Shown piece by piece: positions 41,923 through 50,928 of a stretch of 64,000 bases of DNA. The DNA is from Candidatus Rokuibacteriota bacterium (lineage in GTDB: Bacteria; Methylomirabilota; Methylomirabilia; Rokubacteriales; CSP1-6): the NCBI GenBank assembly GCA_003220535.1, contig QHSU01000073.1, positions 21,064 to 85,063 on the forward strand. The letters run 5' to 3'. A program made the position numbers and the translations under genes. Position 1 is the first letter of the stretch; the number at the start of each line of letters is the position of its first letter. A model generated the notes under the pieces. The model saw only the letters and a program-made list of their open reading frames with translations. It was not told the DNA's origin and ran no database searches.

Positions 41923-43350
41923 ATGGACACGACCGACCTCTGCTTCACGTCAGCCGTCGAGCTTGCGGAGCTGATCCGTGGCAAGGCGCTGTCGCCCGTC
42001 GAGATCACTCGCGCCGTGCTGGAGCGGCTCGAGAGGATGAACACACGCCTGGGCGCCTATGTCATGGTTCACGCCGAACGAGCTCTCGGCGAAGCCGGCG
42101 CGGCCGAGCGCGCGGTGATGGCCGGCGAGCCGCTCGGCCCGCTTCACGGCGTCCCCGTCTCGATCAAAGATAATCTCTGGACGGCCGGCGACCGCACCAC
42201 CTTCGGCTCGCGCCTGTTTGCAGAGTTCGTTGCACCAGAGGACGCCCCGAGCGTGGCGAGTCTGCGCGCGGCCGGGGCGATCTTCGTCGGCCGGACCAAT
42301 CTCCCCGAGTTCGCCTGGCGCGGCTCGACCGACAACCGACTCTTCGGCGAGTCGCGCAATCCCTGGGATCTCACGCGCACGCCCGGCGGCTCCACCGGCG
42401 GCGGAGCCGCAGCCGTCGCGGCCGGGTTAGGGCCGCTGGCCCTCGGCTCGGACGGAGCCGGCTCGATCCGCATCCCCGCCAGCTTCTGCGGGCTCGTCGG
42501 TCTGAAGCCGACCTTCGGCCGCGTGCCGATGTACCCGGCCGCCGGGGGTAACGAGCTGGTCGCGCACGTCTGTCCGCTCGCCCGTACCGTGCGCGACGTG
42601 GCCCTGATGATGAGCGCGATCGCCCGTCACGATCGGCGCGATCCGTTCGCGCTCCCCGACGACGGCTTGGACTACCTGGCCGCCTGCAATGAATCACTCG
42701 CCGGCGCGCGCGGTGGTGCGCCGGTCCGCATCGCCTGGTCGGCGAACCTCGGCTTCGCCCCTGTCGACCCCGAGACCCGAGAGATCGCTGAGGCCGCCGC
42801 GCGCGCCTTCTCGGAGGTCGGCCTGACGGTAGAGGAGGCCAGCCCGGAGCTGGGCGATCCGAGCCTGGTTCTCAAAACGCTCTACGGCGGCGCTCAGGCA
42901 GGCGCGCACGCGGCTCGCTCTCCCGAGCAGAAGGCGCAGATGGACCCCGAGTTGGTGGCGTACGCCGAAGCGTCAGCCGGCCTGAGCGTGGTGGAGTATC
43001 TCCGGGCGGTCGCCGCCCGACAGGCGCTGGTCGACGCGCTCAGACGATTCTTCGAGCGGTACGACCTGTTGCTCACCCCCACGTTATGCCTGCCGGCTTT
43101 TCCGCTCGGCATCGTCGGCCCCAGCGAGGTAGCCGGCCGCGAGGTGACCCACCTTGGCTGGACGCTCTGCTACCCGTTCAACTACAGCGGCCAGCCGGCC
43201 GTCTCCGTCCCGGCCGGCTGGACGGCAAGCGGCCTGCCCGTCGGGCTGCAGATCGTCGGCCGGCGCCTGGAGGACGCGCTGGTGCTCCGCGCCGCGGCGG
43301 CATTCGAGGCGCTCCGCCCGTGGGCCGCGCGGCGGCCGCGCGAATCGTAG
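41923..43350 (+). CDS. amidase signature family enzyme
   Basis: 475 residues. Complete amidase signature: catalytic Lys in VSIKDNLW, GGSTGGGAAAVAAG (cis-Ser) and GSDGAGSIRIPAS (nucleophile Ser in the GSIR segment). C-terminal SGQPAVSVPAGWTASGLPVG is typical. No GatB/GatC genes nearby, so a catabolic amidase rather than the tRNA amidotransferase. The link to the molybdenum hydroxylase suggests breakdown of a nitrogen compound. Confidence 0.9.
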   Translation: MDTTDLCFTSAVELAELIRGKALSPVEITRAVLERLERMNTRLGAYVMVHAERALGEAGAAERAVMAGEPLGPLHGVPVSIKDNLWTAGDRTTFGSRLFAEFVAPEDAPSVASLRAAGAIFVGRTNLPEFAWRGSTDNRLFGESRNPWDLTRTPGGSTGGGAAAVAAGLGPLALGSDGAGSIRIPASFCGLVGLKPTFGRVPMYPAAGGNELVAHVCPLARTVRDVALMMSAIARHDRRDPFALPDDGLDYLAACNESLAGARGGAPVRIAWSANLGFAPVDPETREIAEAAARAFSEVGLTVEEASPELGDPSLVLKTLYGGAQAGAHAARSPEQKAQMDPELVAYAEASAGLSVVEYLRAVAARQALVDALRRFFERYDLLLTPTLCLPAFPLGIVGPSEVAGREVTHLGWTLCYPFNYSGQPAVSVPAGWTASGLPVGLQIVGRRLEDALVLRAAAAFEALRPWAARRPRES

Positions 43351-43351
43351 G

Positions 43352-44089
43352 CTATCCGCCGCCGCGCGGCGGGAAGTCCTTCGGGGTAGCAACGCTGTTG
43401 GCGTCAGTAAGATCCAGCGCGGTCTCCGTACCGGCGCCTACGACGACCCGGGTCTCCCAGAGTTTGACCCCCGCGCTTCGGCCCACGACACGATACGCGC
43501 CGGCCGGCAGGTCCGACATTGTGTAGGGTCGCCCGAGGCCGATGTGCAGCCGGAAGCTCTGGCCCTTCGTCACGGCATCGTCGCCGGTGAACCGGAGCTC
43601 GAGCGAGACGTTCTGGGCGTCGGGATTCACACCCGGCCAGGCCGTCCTCCCCTTGATCGATCCGATGCCTGATGGCGACGGCCCACCCTCCGCCCCAGGC
43701 AGGGGCAACATCGCCACTTCCTGTCGAGCGGATTGGGCACCCGGCGCGCGCTCGGCCGCCGCCAGCCACTGGCGCGCCATGGCGACTTCCGGCTGCCCGG
43801 GCGCCCCATGCGCGACGACCCAGCGGAATTGTTCGGTGGTCTCTCGGTGCCGGTCGAGCTGGCTCAGCGCGGAGCCCAGCGCGAACCGGAGGGCGACGTC
43901 GTCTGGAGTCGCCCGCAGCGCGTCACGGTACTTCTCGACGGCGCCGGTGTAGTCTCCGCGCCTCGCGAGCACGTCACCCTCCTCGCGGGGAGACGATGCC
44001 ACGCTCGCCACTGGCGTAGGGGGCGCCGGGGGACTGCTGCACCCGGACGCCAGCGCGAACCCGAGCAGGACGACGAGAGCGCGTCTCAC
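43352..44089 (-). CDS. lipoprotein with TPR repeats, end of pilin operon
   Basis: 245 residues. Lipobox ALASGC (Cys 17). TPR-like helices at about 36-110: REEGDVLARRGDYTGAVEKY, ALRATPDDVALRFALGSALS. C-terminal beta domain (VSLELRFTGDDAVTKGQSFR, YTMSDLPAGAYRVVGRS). It starts 6 bases after the PilX-like gene, so may serve pilus assembly or secretin positioning. It ends 1 base from the convergent amidase stop. Confidence 0.75.
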   Translation of the reverse strand: MRRALVVLLGFALASGCSSPPAPPTPVASVASSPREEGDVLARRGDYTGAVEKYRDALRATPDDVALRFALGSALSQLDRHRETTEQFRWVVAHGAPGQPEVAMARQWLAAAERAPGAQSARQEVAMLPLPGAEGGPSPSGIGSIKGRTAWPGVNPDAQNVSLELRFTGDDAVTKGQSFRLHIGLGRPYTMSDLPAGAYRVVGRSAGVKLWETRVVVGAGTETALDLTDANSVATPKDFPPRGGG

Positions 44090-44095
44090 GATCGT

Positions 44096-45439
44096 CTACT
44101 GATCGGTCCAGCTGGACGTCGTCACGAGCCGGCGACTGAGGAGGTTCTGCACGAGGTCCAGCGCCTCCTTGCTGAACAGCAGGCTGGCATTGCCTCGGAT
44201 GTCGCCCTCGAGGTTCGTGGACCCGTCGTTGTGCAACTCGTTGACGATCGTGGCCCCGTACACCGCCTGGTGCCCGCCGCCCCGGTACCGGATGCCGACG
44301 TTCTTGCCGGTGGAGATGATGGGCCCGTTCCAGCGGAAGTTCCCGTTGATGTCGGCGTTGCCGTTCTCGAGGACGAGGATCCCGGTGCCTTCGCTGTCGC
44401 CCGCGACATCGAGCGAGGTGTACTGGGTGTTGATGTTGTCCAGCGTGCCGCTGATGTAGACGATCTTCGGCTTGGAGGTCGAGCCCCAGCAGGTCGAGCT
44501 GCTCCAGTTGCTCGAGCAGGTGGGGGCTCCCGTCCCTCCGCCAATACCGTTGATCGAGTACGTGTGGCCGTTGCTGGTGTTGATGGTGATGTCGGCGTGC
44601 TGCTTGATCGCCGCGGCGAAGTCAGTGACCATCTGGGAAGTCAGGGCGCCGTCGGATTGGACGGCGTTGGCTCCCTGGGTCGTGGCCGGCGGATTGCCCG
44701 AGCTGGTCTCGTCCCGCCCGCGGATGTCGTTCTGCTGGTTGTTGGCGAGGGCGTTCTCGACCTGGGTCTCGAGCGCCGGGAGACTGCCGTTGACCGAGAT
44801 CCCGTAGACGGCATTCGCGGTGCCCGTCGGCGTGCCCGGGGTGTCGGCCATCTTCGTGTCGCGCCCGTCGATCACGAAGCTCGAGCCGTTGAAATTCACG
44901 TCAGCCTGGATGCCCGGGAAGGCGAGCGCGGCGTTGATCGTCGGGACCACCGCCTTCGAGACGACCATGGTGATCGTCTTCGTGGAGCTTCCGACAGTGC
45001 CGATGGATGTGATGATGAGTTTGTTGTTGGTGTCGTTCGTCGCGTTGGCCCCGGGCTCGACCGCCACGCCCGTGAACTTGTTGTCGCCGGCGTTGCAATC
45101 GTTGCGGATCCGGACCGTGAAGGTTCCGTTCTCGCTCGTCAGCCCGGGGAACGTCGAGTTCGCCGTGCCGAGCACGGCACCGGTCGTGCAGGTAGCCCCC
45201 ACCAAGTAGTTGTTCCACGTGTTGATGTTCGTCGCGAGTGTGTCGTAGGCGTACTCGACGCCAGCCTCGGCCACGTACCGCGCGCGGGTCGCGTCGCCGT
45301 GATTCCTCGAGATCTGGGGCTCAAAGGCGCTCACCGAGAGGAACGCCAGCACCAGCCCGGTGAGCGTCAAAAGGATCATCAGGGCCAACACGAGCGCGAC
45401 GCCGCGTTCGTTGTTCACGAGCGTCGATAATCTATTCAC
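44096..45439 (-). CDS. PilX-like type IV pilus assembly protein
   Basis: 447 residues from GTG 45439, sharing a base with the stop of the PilW-like gene (TAGTG). N-terminus NERGVALVLALMILLTLTGL then FLSVSAFEPQISRN and RARYVAEAGVEYAYDTL, the PilX N-terminal pattern with one long hydrophobic helix. The remainder is a long Thr/Asn/Gly-rich beta region with several cysteines (ATCTTG, CSSNWSSSTCWG), likely a surface or tip domain. Longer than most PilX proteins (about 200). Confidence 0.8.
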   Translation of the reverse strand: MNRLSTLVNNERGVALVLALMILLTLTGLVLAFLSVSAFEPQISRNHGDATRARYVAEAGVEYAYDTLATNINTWNNYLVGATCTTGAVLGTANSTFPGLTSENGTFTVRIRNDCNAGDNKFTGVAVEPGANATNDTNNKLIITSIGTVGSSTKTITMVVSKAVVPTINAALAFPGIQADVNFNGSSFVIDGRDTKMADTPGTPTGTANAVYGISVNGSLPALETQVENALANNQQNDIRGRDETSSGNPPATTQGANAVQSDGALTSQMVTDFAAAIKQHADITINTSNGHTYSINGIGGGTGAPTCSSNWSSSTCWGSTSKPKIVYISGTLDNINTQYTSLDVAGDSEGTGILVLENGNADINGNFRWNGPIISTGKNVGIRYRGGGHQAVYGATIVNELHNDGSTNLEGDIRGNASLLFSKEALDLVQNLLSRRLVTTSSWTDQ

Positions 45440-46074
45440 TAGCGGTTCCTCAGACGCACCGAATCCGTCATCGTGACCAGCACTCGCCCTTGTTGTGTCG
45501 CCGCCGGCTGGTTCTGGGGCTGGGTCGTGAGCGTGACGACGATGATGCGAATGTTGTCGGCTGTCGCCGTCGTCACTCCGGTGCTGTCCTCATACGTGAA
45601 CGTCAGAGTGTTGATGCCGGTCGCCAGGGTGAGCGCGGCCGCGTCGACCCCGGTCTCCTGGCGCGTAAGCGCGCCGCCGGCGAACGCGTAGACGACCTGC
45701 TCGCCGCGGACGTTCCCGTTGGCGTCCGTGACGGTGCCCCCCGCGTTGATGGCGCCGTCGCCGTCCCAGTCGTTCTGGATCGTGAACCCCGTCGCAGTCT
45801 GCGCCGCGATCGCGGTGAAGGGCGGCGTCCCGGTGCAGGTGGGACAAAAACCCGCGGTGCGGATCTCCTGGGCCATCCGGTCGATCGCCACACGGACGCT
45901 CTGGGTCGCCTCGACCCTGTTCGAGCCCACCAGGTAGCTCTCCTGACCAGTCTGGAGCATGACCAACAGACCGGCCATCACGAACGCAATGACTGCGCAC
46001 GCGACCAGCAGCTCGGCCAGCGTGAAGCCGCCCTCGCTCTGCAGCGCTTGCATCGGTTTCATCTTCCGCCTCAT
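45439..46074 (-). CDS. PilW-like minor pilin
   Basis: 211 residues from ATG 46074, overlapping the preceding stop by ATGA. Prepilin site SEGG/FTLAELLVACAVIAFVMAG near residue 16, with Glu at +5. Then EATQSVRVAIDRMAQEIRTA, a PilW hallmark, and a disulfide candidate CPTC. Assembled into the pilus after cleavage by prepilin peptidase (gene not in window). Confidence 0.85.
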   Translation of the reverse strand: MRRKMKPMQALQSEGGFTLAELLVACAVIAFVMAGLLVMLQTGQESYLVGSNRVEATQSVRVAIDRMAQEIRTAGFCPTCTGTPPFTAIAAQTATGFTIQNDWDGDGAINAGGTVTDANGNVRGEQVVYAFAGGALTRQETGVDAAALTLATGINTLTFTYEDSTGVTTATADNIRIIVVTLTTQPQNQPAATQQGRVLVTMTDSVRLRNR

Positions 46075-46505
46075 GTCCGTGATGCGAGCATGCTGTACAC
46101 GTCCACGCGGCGCTCCTGGTCTAGCTGGCCTCGTGCGCTGACCGGCTTGTAGAACACCGTCACCTGCACGAGCTTGCAGTTCGCCGTGCACGTCCCCCCG
46201 GGGTTGTTGGTGATCGTGGTGACGCGCTGGTACGCGGACGCGTTTGCGATGGAGCCGTACGCTTCCGTGGTCGTGCCGGCGGCGATGGACGCATTTGTCC
46301 AGTCGACGAGCGCCGTCGCCTTCAGCTGCTCGAGCCTCTGCTCGGCCAGAAAGGCTGCTGTCGTCTCGCCCTTGCCGGTCTCGACGCCGCTCGTCGCGTA
46401 CTGGAATCCGGTGGCGACGGCGACGAGGCCGATGGATAGGATGACCGTCGCGATGAGGACCTCGGCCAGCGTGAATCCCCGTTCGTCTCTCAGAGGAAGC
46501 CTCAT
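46071..46505 (-). CDS. PilV-like minor pilin
   Basis: 144 residues. Prepilin site DERG/FTLAEVLIATVILSIGL, then VATGFQYATSGVETGKGETT and AAFLAEQRLEQLKA, as in PilV proteins. Overlaps both neighbours by ATGA. Contains CTANC near the end, a possible disulfide. Confidence 0.85.
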   Translation of the reverse strand: MRLPLRDERGFTLAEVLIATVILSIGLVAVATGFQYATSGVETGKGETTAAFLAEQRLEQLKATALVDWTNASIAAGTTTEAYGSIANASAYQRVTTITNNPGGTCTANCKLVQVTVFYKPVSARGQLDQERRVDVYSMLASRT

Positions 46506-46996
46506 TGGAGGTTCACCCGTCCGGAAGCCGCCACGACCACGGTCCGCGTCTTGTTGTTCACGGGATTCGTCACCGTGTAGGTCCCCACGGTGCTCGCCGC
46601 TCCCAAACTGGTGAAGACGACGTTCGCCGTCGTGCTGATCCGCATGGCGCCGGGATCCGAGATCTTGATGACGCCGTTGCCGTCCGTGCCGGGCCCCGTC
46701 CAGATCGTCCCGCCGCAGCCGCCCGTGCGGAGCTGGACATTCGTGCCTGTAACCTCCACGCAGACTGTCGTGTTACGGGTGATCGCCAGCTGCCGCCCAA
46801 GATTGATCGTGGTCGCGAGCTCTCGCGCGCCTGCCTGGAGGGCCGATGTCTGCACGTAGCTGATGAGCGTCGGTGCGGCGAGCACCGCGAGGATGCCGAT
46901 GACCGCCACCACCAGGATGAGCTCGACGAGCGTGAATCCCCGAGCGTTCGTCTGAGGCTCGCCTGGATCGCATACCACAGCGCTGCGGATGTCCAT
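46502..46996 (-). CDS. GspH/FimT-like minor pilin
   Basis: 164 residues from ATG 46996. Prepilin site NARG/FTLVELILVVAVIGILA at residue 20, then LQAGARELATTINLGRQLAI and TVCVEVTGTNVQLRTGG, typical of GspH/FimT. No strong ribosome site precedes ATG 46996, so the start could be a GTG seven codons later. First gene of an overlapping operon: GspH, PilV, PilW, PilX, lipoprotein. Confidence 0.82.
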   Translation of the reverse strand: MDIRSAVVCDPGEPQTNARGFTLVELILVVAVIGILAVLAAPTLISYVQTSALQAGARELATTINLGRQLAITRNTTVCVEVTGTNVQLRTGGCGGTIWTGPGTDGNGVIKISDPGAMRISTTANVVFTSLGAASTVGTYTVTNPVNNKTRTVVVAASGRVNLQ

Positions 46997-47228
46997 CCGA
47001 AGACGGCTACCGCAATGGCTATGCCATGGGCTCCTGGCCCGAGGAAACACGGACTTAGCGGGCCGGTGCAGGGCCCGCGACAAAATTGGTAGCGCAGCCT
47101 GACAATTTTGGTCATGCCCGCGGTGAGGCGGAGGTCGTCGCCGACAGTGCTCGGCGAGGCTGTCACCGTGCCTCCGATCAATGAGCCGACTGGCGCCCAG
47201 ACGGGGCTGGTTCCGTTGGTCAGCCCCA
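46997..47228 (-). other. pilin-operon upstream region with two tandem hairpins
   Basis: Stem 1: GCGGGCC 47058-47064 with GGCCCGC 47072-47078. Stem 2: CAAAATTG 47081-47088 with CAATTTTG 47103-47110. Both lie upstream of the GspH gene on the minus strand and may be leader structure. One minus frame reads GTVTASPSTVGDDLRLTAGM then TKIVRLRYQFCRGPCTGPL, which looks like protein, but I recognise no family and the start is unclear. Confidence 0.4.
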
Positions 47229-48309
47229 CTATTTGAGGGACACCGCCAACGGATGCAGGACGTCGATCGCCCATCCCACGTCGAGGCGCTCCCCCAGCCA
47301 ACCCGGCGTGGCCGTCCGTGCGTGCAGGACAAGCCCTTCCAGTTCGTGTCGCGCTCGTAGAACTCTCACCGGATCGCCAAACACTTCAGGAGCCCACGGG
47401 ACCTCGGGCAGCAGTCGGCCGTCGGGCCGGCGGAACCGAAGCTCGCCGTCGGGCTGTCGATCGAGCTGATAGCCCTCCTCGTGAACGGCGCGATGGTGTA
47501 GTCGGGCCCCCTTGGGCCCAGTGACGAATGTGGTGGCCCTGCGTGAAACGTCGCCCGCAGCCCGGGAAGCGACAGCCGCGGTCTCGATGGTGGAGCGCCC
47601 GCCGTAGCGCCGGCGGAATCACCACGCGGCTCGCGTCGCAGGCCAGACGTCGAGACGTTTCCGCGGAAACGTGGGTACCCTCCTCGAGGACGGACTGGCC
47701 GGGCTGATCGGGATCCGCGAGGACCGGGGCATCGACGTGGACGACAACCTGATATCGCTCTCCAGGAGCCCCGGGATCGATGCCGTGGTGCAGGGCCGTC
47801 TCCGCGAGTAGCGCCAGCGCGTCCGCCTGCTGCTGCTCCAACGTGGCATCAGCCGCCTGACTGCGGGACTGCTCGTACAACGCCTCGCGCGCTGCGGCCA
47901 GCGCCGGCATGAGCACGGCGCCGACCTCGGGCGCGAGCCGCCCGCGGAGAATCACCATGCCGTCCTCGTCCCGATACACGCGCAACGCGCGGCTCTTGTG
48001 TCGTCGCGCGTCTTCCTGAGCCTCAGCTATCCGGTCCACTCGTCGCCAGCCGCGCACGATGCGCTCGACATGGTCGGCCGTGCCGGCGCGCCCTACCGCC
48101 AACAGCCGTTCTTCGGTCTCCGGCGTGGCGACGCGGGTCAAAGCGCGGACCTTGGCGTACGAGAGCTCGCCGCGGGCGAGGGCCTGGGCCAGGAGCGGCA
48201 GCGTTCCCAGGGCTCGCGCCACGCGGACGCGTTCACGGGCTGCGCCCAGGTCGAGCCCCACTCGCCAACTCAGCCAGCCGGCGCAGGAGCGAAAGCCGGT
48301 GTTCGCTTA
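47229..48309 (-). pseudogene. decayed DUF222-HNH endonuclease
   Basis: Close relative of the gene at 29136-30503. Coding begins abruptly at NTGFRSCAGWLSWRVGLDLG with TAA immediately before, so about 50 N-terminal codons are gone. It continues through DUF222 to GCRFPGCGRRFTQGHHIRHW and WAQGGPTT. Then about ten codons (LSNLALLCRR) are deleted and the frame changes to HHRAVHEEGYQLDRQPDGEL, ending VLHPLAVSLK then TAG at 47229. The zinc-binding Cys of the second half is lost, so no active nuclease is expected. Confidence 0.82.
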
Positions 48310-48690
48310 GCTGCCGAGGAACCGAATGCGCGCGCGCTCGTCGGCAGGGCAGTCGGGTCCGACGCCGAGGACGTCGGGGCCAGAGCCGTCGGCGAGGCGC
48401 GGCATACCAGGCGCGCTTCGAATGTCTCCAGGCCGTCAGCGCTCTGGGCGTCGACCGTGGGAGGGGCTCCGGGTGAGACCTTCGTCACGGTCACTCCGCG
48501 GCGCACCTCGGCGCCGGCCGCCGCCGCCAGAGGAGATCGGAATTGCGATAGAACGCCCACCAGCGAACCTCGTGGGCGCCCATCGCTGCTCGCCGCGGAC
48601 GCGGTCCCGAAACTGTCGCTCGCGCTCCAGAATGAGAACGCGCGCGCCGCGCTCGGCCATGGCTTTGCCCAGCGCCGAGCCGGCAGATAA
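48310..48690 (-). pseudogene. debris of an FAD-dependent aromatic hydroxylase
   Basis: Fragments in changing frames on the minus strand: SALGKAMAERGARVLILERE then RQFRDRVRGEQRW (FAD-binding helix and the E-R-E after strand 2), EVRWWAFYRNSDLLW, and AAAAGAEVRRGVTVTKVSPG with VDAQSADGLETFEARLV. They appear in the order found in p-hydroxybenzoate-hydroxylase-like proteins. No start, several frameshifts, C-terminal half missing. It abuts the truncated HNH gene. Confidence 0.65.
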
Positions 48691-48692
48691 CG

Positions 48693-49088
48693 TCAGAGCT
48701 TCGCGACAGCCGCCTTCGCCACGTCCTCGTCCTGCTGCGACGTGCCGCCACCGACTCCGCACGCGCCCTCGACCACGCCGTTACGGATGATCGGCACGGC
48801 GCCCATGCTCGGGATCATGTGGCCGCCCTCGGCGGCGACGATGCCCTGGATGATCGGGGTGCCGGCGCGCTCGGTCAGCTCGCCGCTGGCTCGCCCGAAG
48901 GCGGCCGAGGCGATGGCTTTGCCCTGGGATCCATAGACGCTGCCCCAGATGGCGCCGTCCATGCGGTTGAATGCGATCAGGCGCCCGCCGGCGTCGCAGA
49001 CCGCGGCGCTGACCTTGATGTTCATCTCCTGGGCCTTGGTCACGGCCGCTTGCACGATCCGATTCGCCTCCGCAAGTGTCAGAGCCAT
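48693..49088 (-). CDS. GlcG/HbpS family (DUF336) protein
   Basis: 131 residues: LTLAEANRIVQAAVTKAQEM, VSAAVCDAGGRLIAFNRMDG, then GKAIASAAFGRASGEL and GGHMIPSMGAVPIIRNGVVE, GACGVGGGTSQQDEDVAKAA. This is the heme-degrading/heme-binding HbpS or GlcG fold, frequent in catabolic operons. AGGAGG lies 6 bases before ATG 49088. Follows the SDR by 30 bases. Confidence 0.88.
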   Translation of the reverse strand: MALTLAEANRIVQAAVTKAQEMNIKVSAAVCDAGGRLIAFNRMDGAIWGSVYGSQGKAIASAAFGRASGELTERAGTPIIQGIVAAEGGHMIPSMGAVPIIRNGVVEGACGVGGGTSQQDEDVAKAAVAKL

Positions 49089-49118
49089 CTGTGGCCTCCT
49101 GGGTGTGAGTTGAGGGAA

Positions 49119-49874
49119 TTACTCGGCGGTCGTTCCGCCATCGATGACCAGCTCGCTGCCCGTCATGTACGACGATTCGTCGGACGCGAGATAGAGAACG
49201 CCGTAGGCGACGTCCTCGGGCGTTCCGACGCGTCCCATCGGAAGCCGCCGAAGACGCTGCTCCCACTGGGCCTTGTTCTCCAGTACGTCCTTGATCATGT
49301 CCGTCGCGATCGGCCCGGGGTGAACAGAGTTGCAGCGGATACCTTCCTTGGCGTGCTGAATAGCCGTCGACTTCGTGAACAGGCGGACCGCACCCTTGGT
49401 CGCGGTGTACGCGGCGGTTCCCCCGGGGGCCCCGACCAGGCCGGCCGTGGACGAGATGTTGATGATCGACCCGCCGCCGGCCTGCCGCATCGCCGGGATC
49501 GCGCACTTCGTACCCAGGAAAACGCCTTTGACGTTGACCGCCATGATGCGGTCCCAGTCTTCTTCGGATGTCTCCTCGATCTTCGAGCGGAAGAGAATGC
49601 CCGCGTTGTTGACGAGCACGTTCAGCTTGCCGTAGGAGTTCACGGCGGTCGCCACGGCCGCGCGCCAGTCGGCTTCGCGGGTCACGTTCAGATGCACGTA
49701 CGTCGCCTTACCGCCCGAGGCCCTGATCTCGGCCTCGACCTTCTTGCCCTCGTCGTCGAGGATGTCTCCCAGCACCACGGCCGCGCCTTCGCGGACGAAC
49801 ATCCGCCCTTCAACCGCTCCCTGTCCCCGGGCGCCGCCGCTGATCAGCGCTACTTTGCCGTCCAGTCGTCCCAT
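49119..49874 (-). CDS. short-chain dehydrogenase/reductase
   Basis: 251 residues. VALISGGARGQGAVEG (cofactor loop, here G-A-R-G-Q-G), NVLVNNAGIL, IINISSTAG (Ser), YTATKGAV (Tyr, Lys), NSVHPGPIATDM, TGSELVIDGGTTAE. Asp after strand 2 (VVLGDILDD) suggests NAD. GGAG precedes ATG 49874, 11 bases after the epimerase stop. Confidence 0.9.
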   Translation of the reverse strand: MGRLDGKVALISGGARGQGAVEGRMFVREGAAVVLGDILDDEGKKVEAEIRASGGKATYVHLNVTREADWRAAVATAVNSYGKLNVLVNNAGILFRSKIEETSEEDWDRIMAVNVKGVFLGTKCAIPAMRQAGGGSIINISSTAGLVGAPGGTAAYTATKGAVRLFTKSTAIQHAKEGIRCNSVHPGPIATDMIKDVLENKAQWEQRLRRLPMGRVGTPEDVAYGVLYLASDESSYMTGSELVIDGGTTAE

Positions 49875-49885
49875 CGCGATCTCCT

Positions 49886-50833
49886 CTATTGCGGGTTGGT
49901 GCGTAACCAGTCGATGTACGCCGCGATTCCGGTCTCGAGCGAGTGCTCGGGCCGGTAGCCGACCTCCGCCGCGCGCGCCAGGTCGGTCGCCGGATTGGTC
50001 GAGCCGCCCGGCGTCTTGCCCGGCTTGAGAGCGGCGCAGCGCGCGCCGGGCACGGCCTTGCGCACCGCCTCGAACGCGTCGCGGTTCGAGCTCGCGCGGC
50101 CCGAGGCGATATTGTAGACGCGATGCGCGAGCTTGTCCGCGGTGTGGACCTGCTGGATGCCGCGTGCCACGTCCTTCACGAAGGTCCAGTCACCCTGATC
50201 GTCCTCGAAGATCTTGCCGTCGGGCCGGTCGCTGAAGTCGGGCTCGGCGTTCTTCGCCGCGGCGTGGCACATGCGGCTGATCGGGTTGTGCATGCTGTAG
50301 TAGAACGGACCGTAGATGCTTCCGATCCGCAGCGCGACCACGTCGAGCTTGGCCTGGGCCGCGTAGAAGTGCGCGTGCATCTCCATGCCCTTCTTGAAGG
50401 CCGAGACCTGCGTCGGCGAGCTCACGGGCAGCGTCGTGTCCTCGCGATAGGGCCCGGCCGGCAGCCCGCCGTAGACGGCGACCGAGCTGCCGAGCGACAC
50501 GCGCCGGAGCCCGAACGTGCGCGCCGCCTCCAGCACGTTCTGGAGCCCGGCCGTATAGAGATGATAGTCCGCCTGGGTCGAGAGGCTGCGCGCCGGCGGG
50601 GCCATCAGGTTCACGATGCTCTCGATCTGGTGGCGGCGCACGACCTCGAAGACCTCGTAGGGATTGGTGACGTCCATCCGCGCGACGAAGACGCGCGTGC
50701 CGATCGCGCCCTTGAGGGCGTCGGGCACCTGGTGCCGGCTGTGCTGGGTGAGGACGATCTTCTGGCCGACCTCCAGAAAGCGCAGGGCGGTGTTGAGCCC
50801 GATGAACCCCATGCCGCCGATGATCAGGATCAT
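49886..50833 (-). CDS. NAD-dependent epimerase/dehydratase
   Basis: 315 residues from ATG 50833 (GGAGGG upstream). Extended SDR: IIGGMGFIGLNTALRFLEVG (GxxGxxG), VTNPYEVFEVVRRHQIESIV, NLMAPPARSLST, RRVSLGSSVAVYGGLP (Ser). The usual Y-x3-K reads SAFKKGMEM, with Phe in the Tyr position. First gene of a minus operon (epimerase, SDR, HbpS-like), divergent from the amidohydrolase. Confidence 0.85.
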   Translation of the reverse strand: MILIIGGMGFIGLNTALRFLEVGQKIVLTQHSRHQVPDALKGAIGTRVFVARMDVTNPYEVFEVVRRHQIESIVNLMAPPARSLSTQADYHLYTAGLQNVLEAARTFGLRRVSLGSSVAVYGGLPAGPYREDTTLPVSSPTQVSAFKKGMEMHAHFYAAQAKLDVVALRIGSIYGPFYYSMHNPISRMCHAAAKNAEPDFSDRPDGKIFEDDQGDWTFVKDVARGIQQVHTADKLAHRVYNIASGRASSNRDAFEAVRKAVPGARCAALKPGKTPGGSTNPATDLARAAEVGYRPEHSLETGIAAYIDWLRTNPQ

Positions 50834-50928
50834 GGTGTCCCTCCGCGTCGCGGGGATAGCCGGACGTGTACCACCCCGCACGCGCCATGACAACGGGAAT
50901 CCTATATCCTGGGGTCAGGGAGGGCGTT

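Noticed and set aside
43355..43373. GC-rich hairpin between amidase and lipoprotein as terminator
   Set aside because: Lies within the lipoprotein coding end, has no T-run and is of a kind expected by chance at this GC content.
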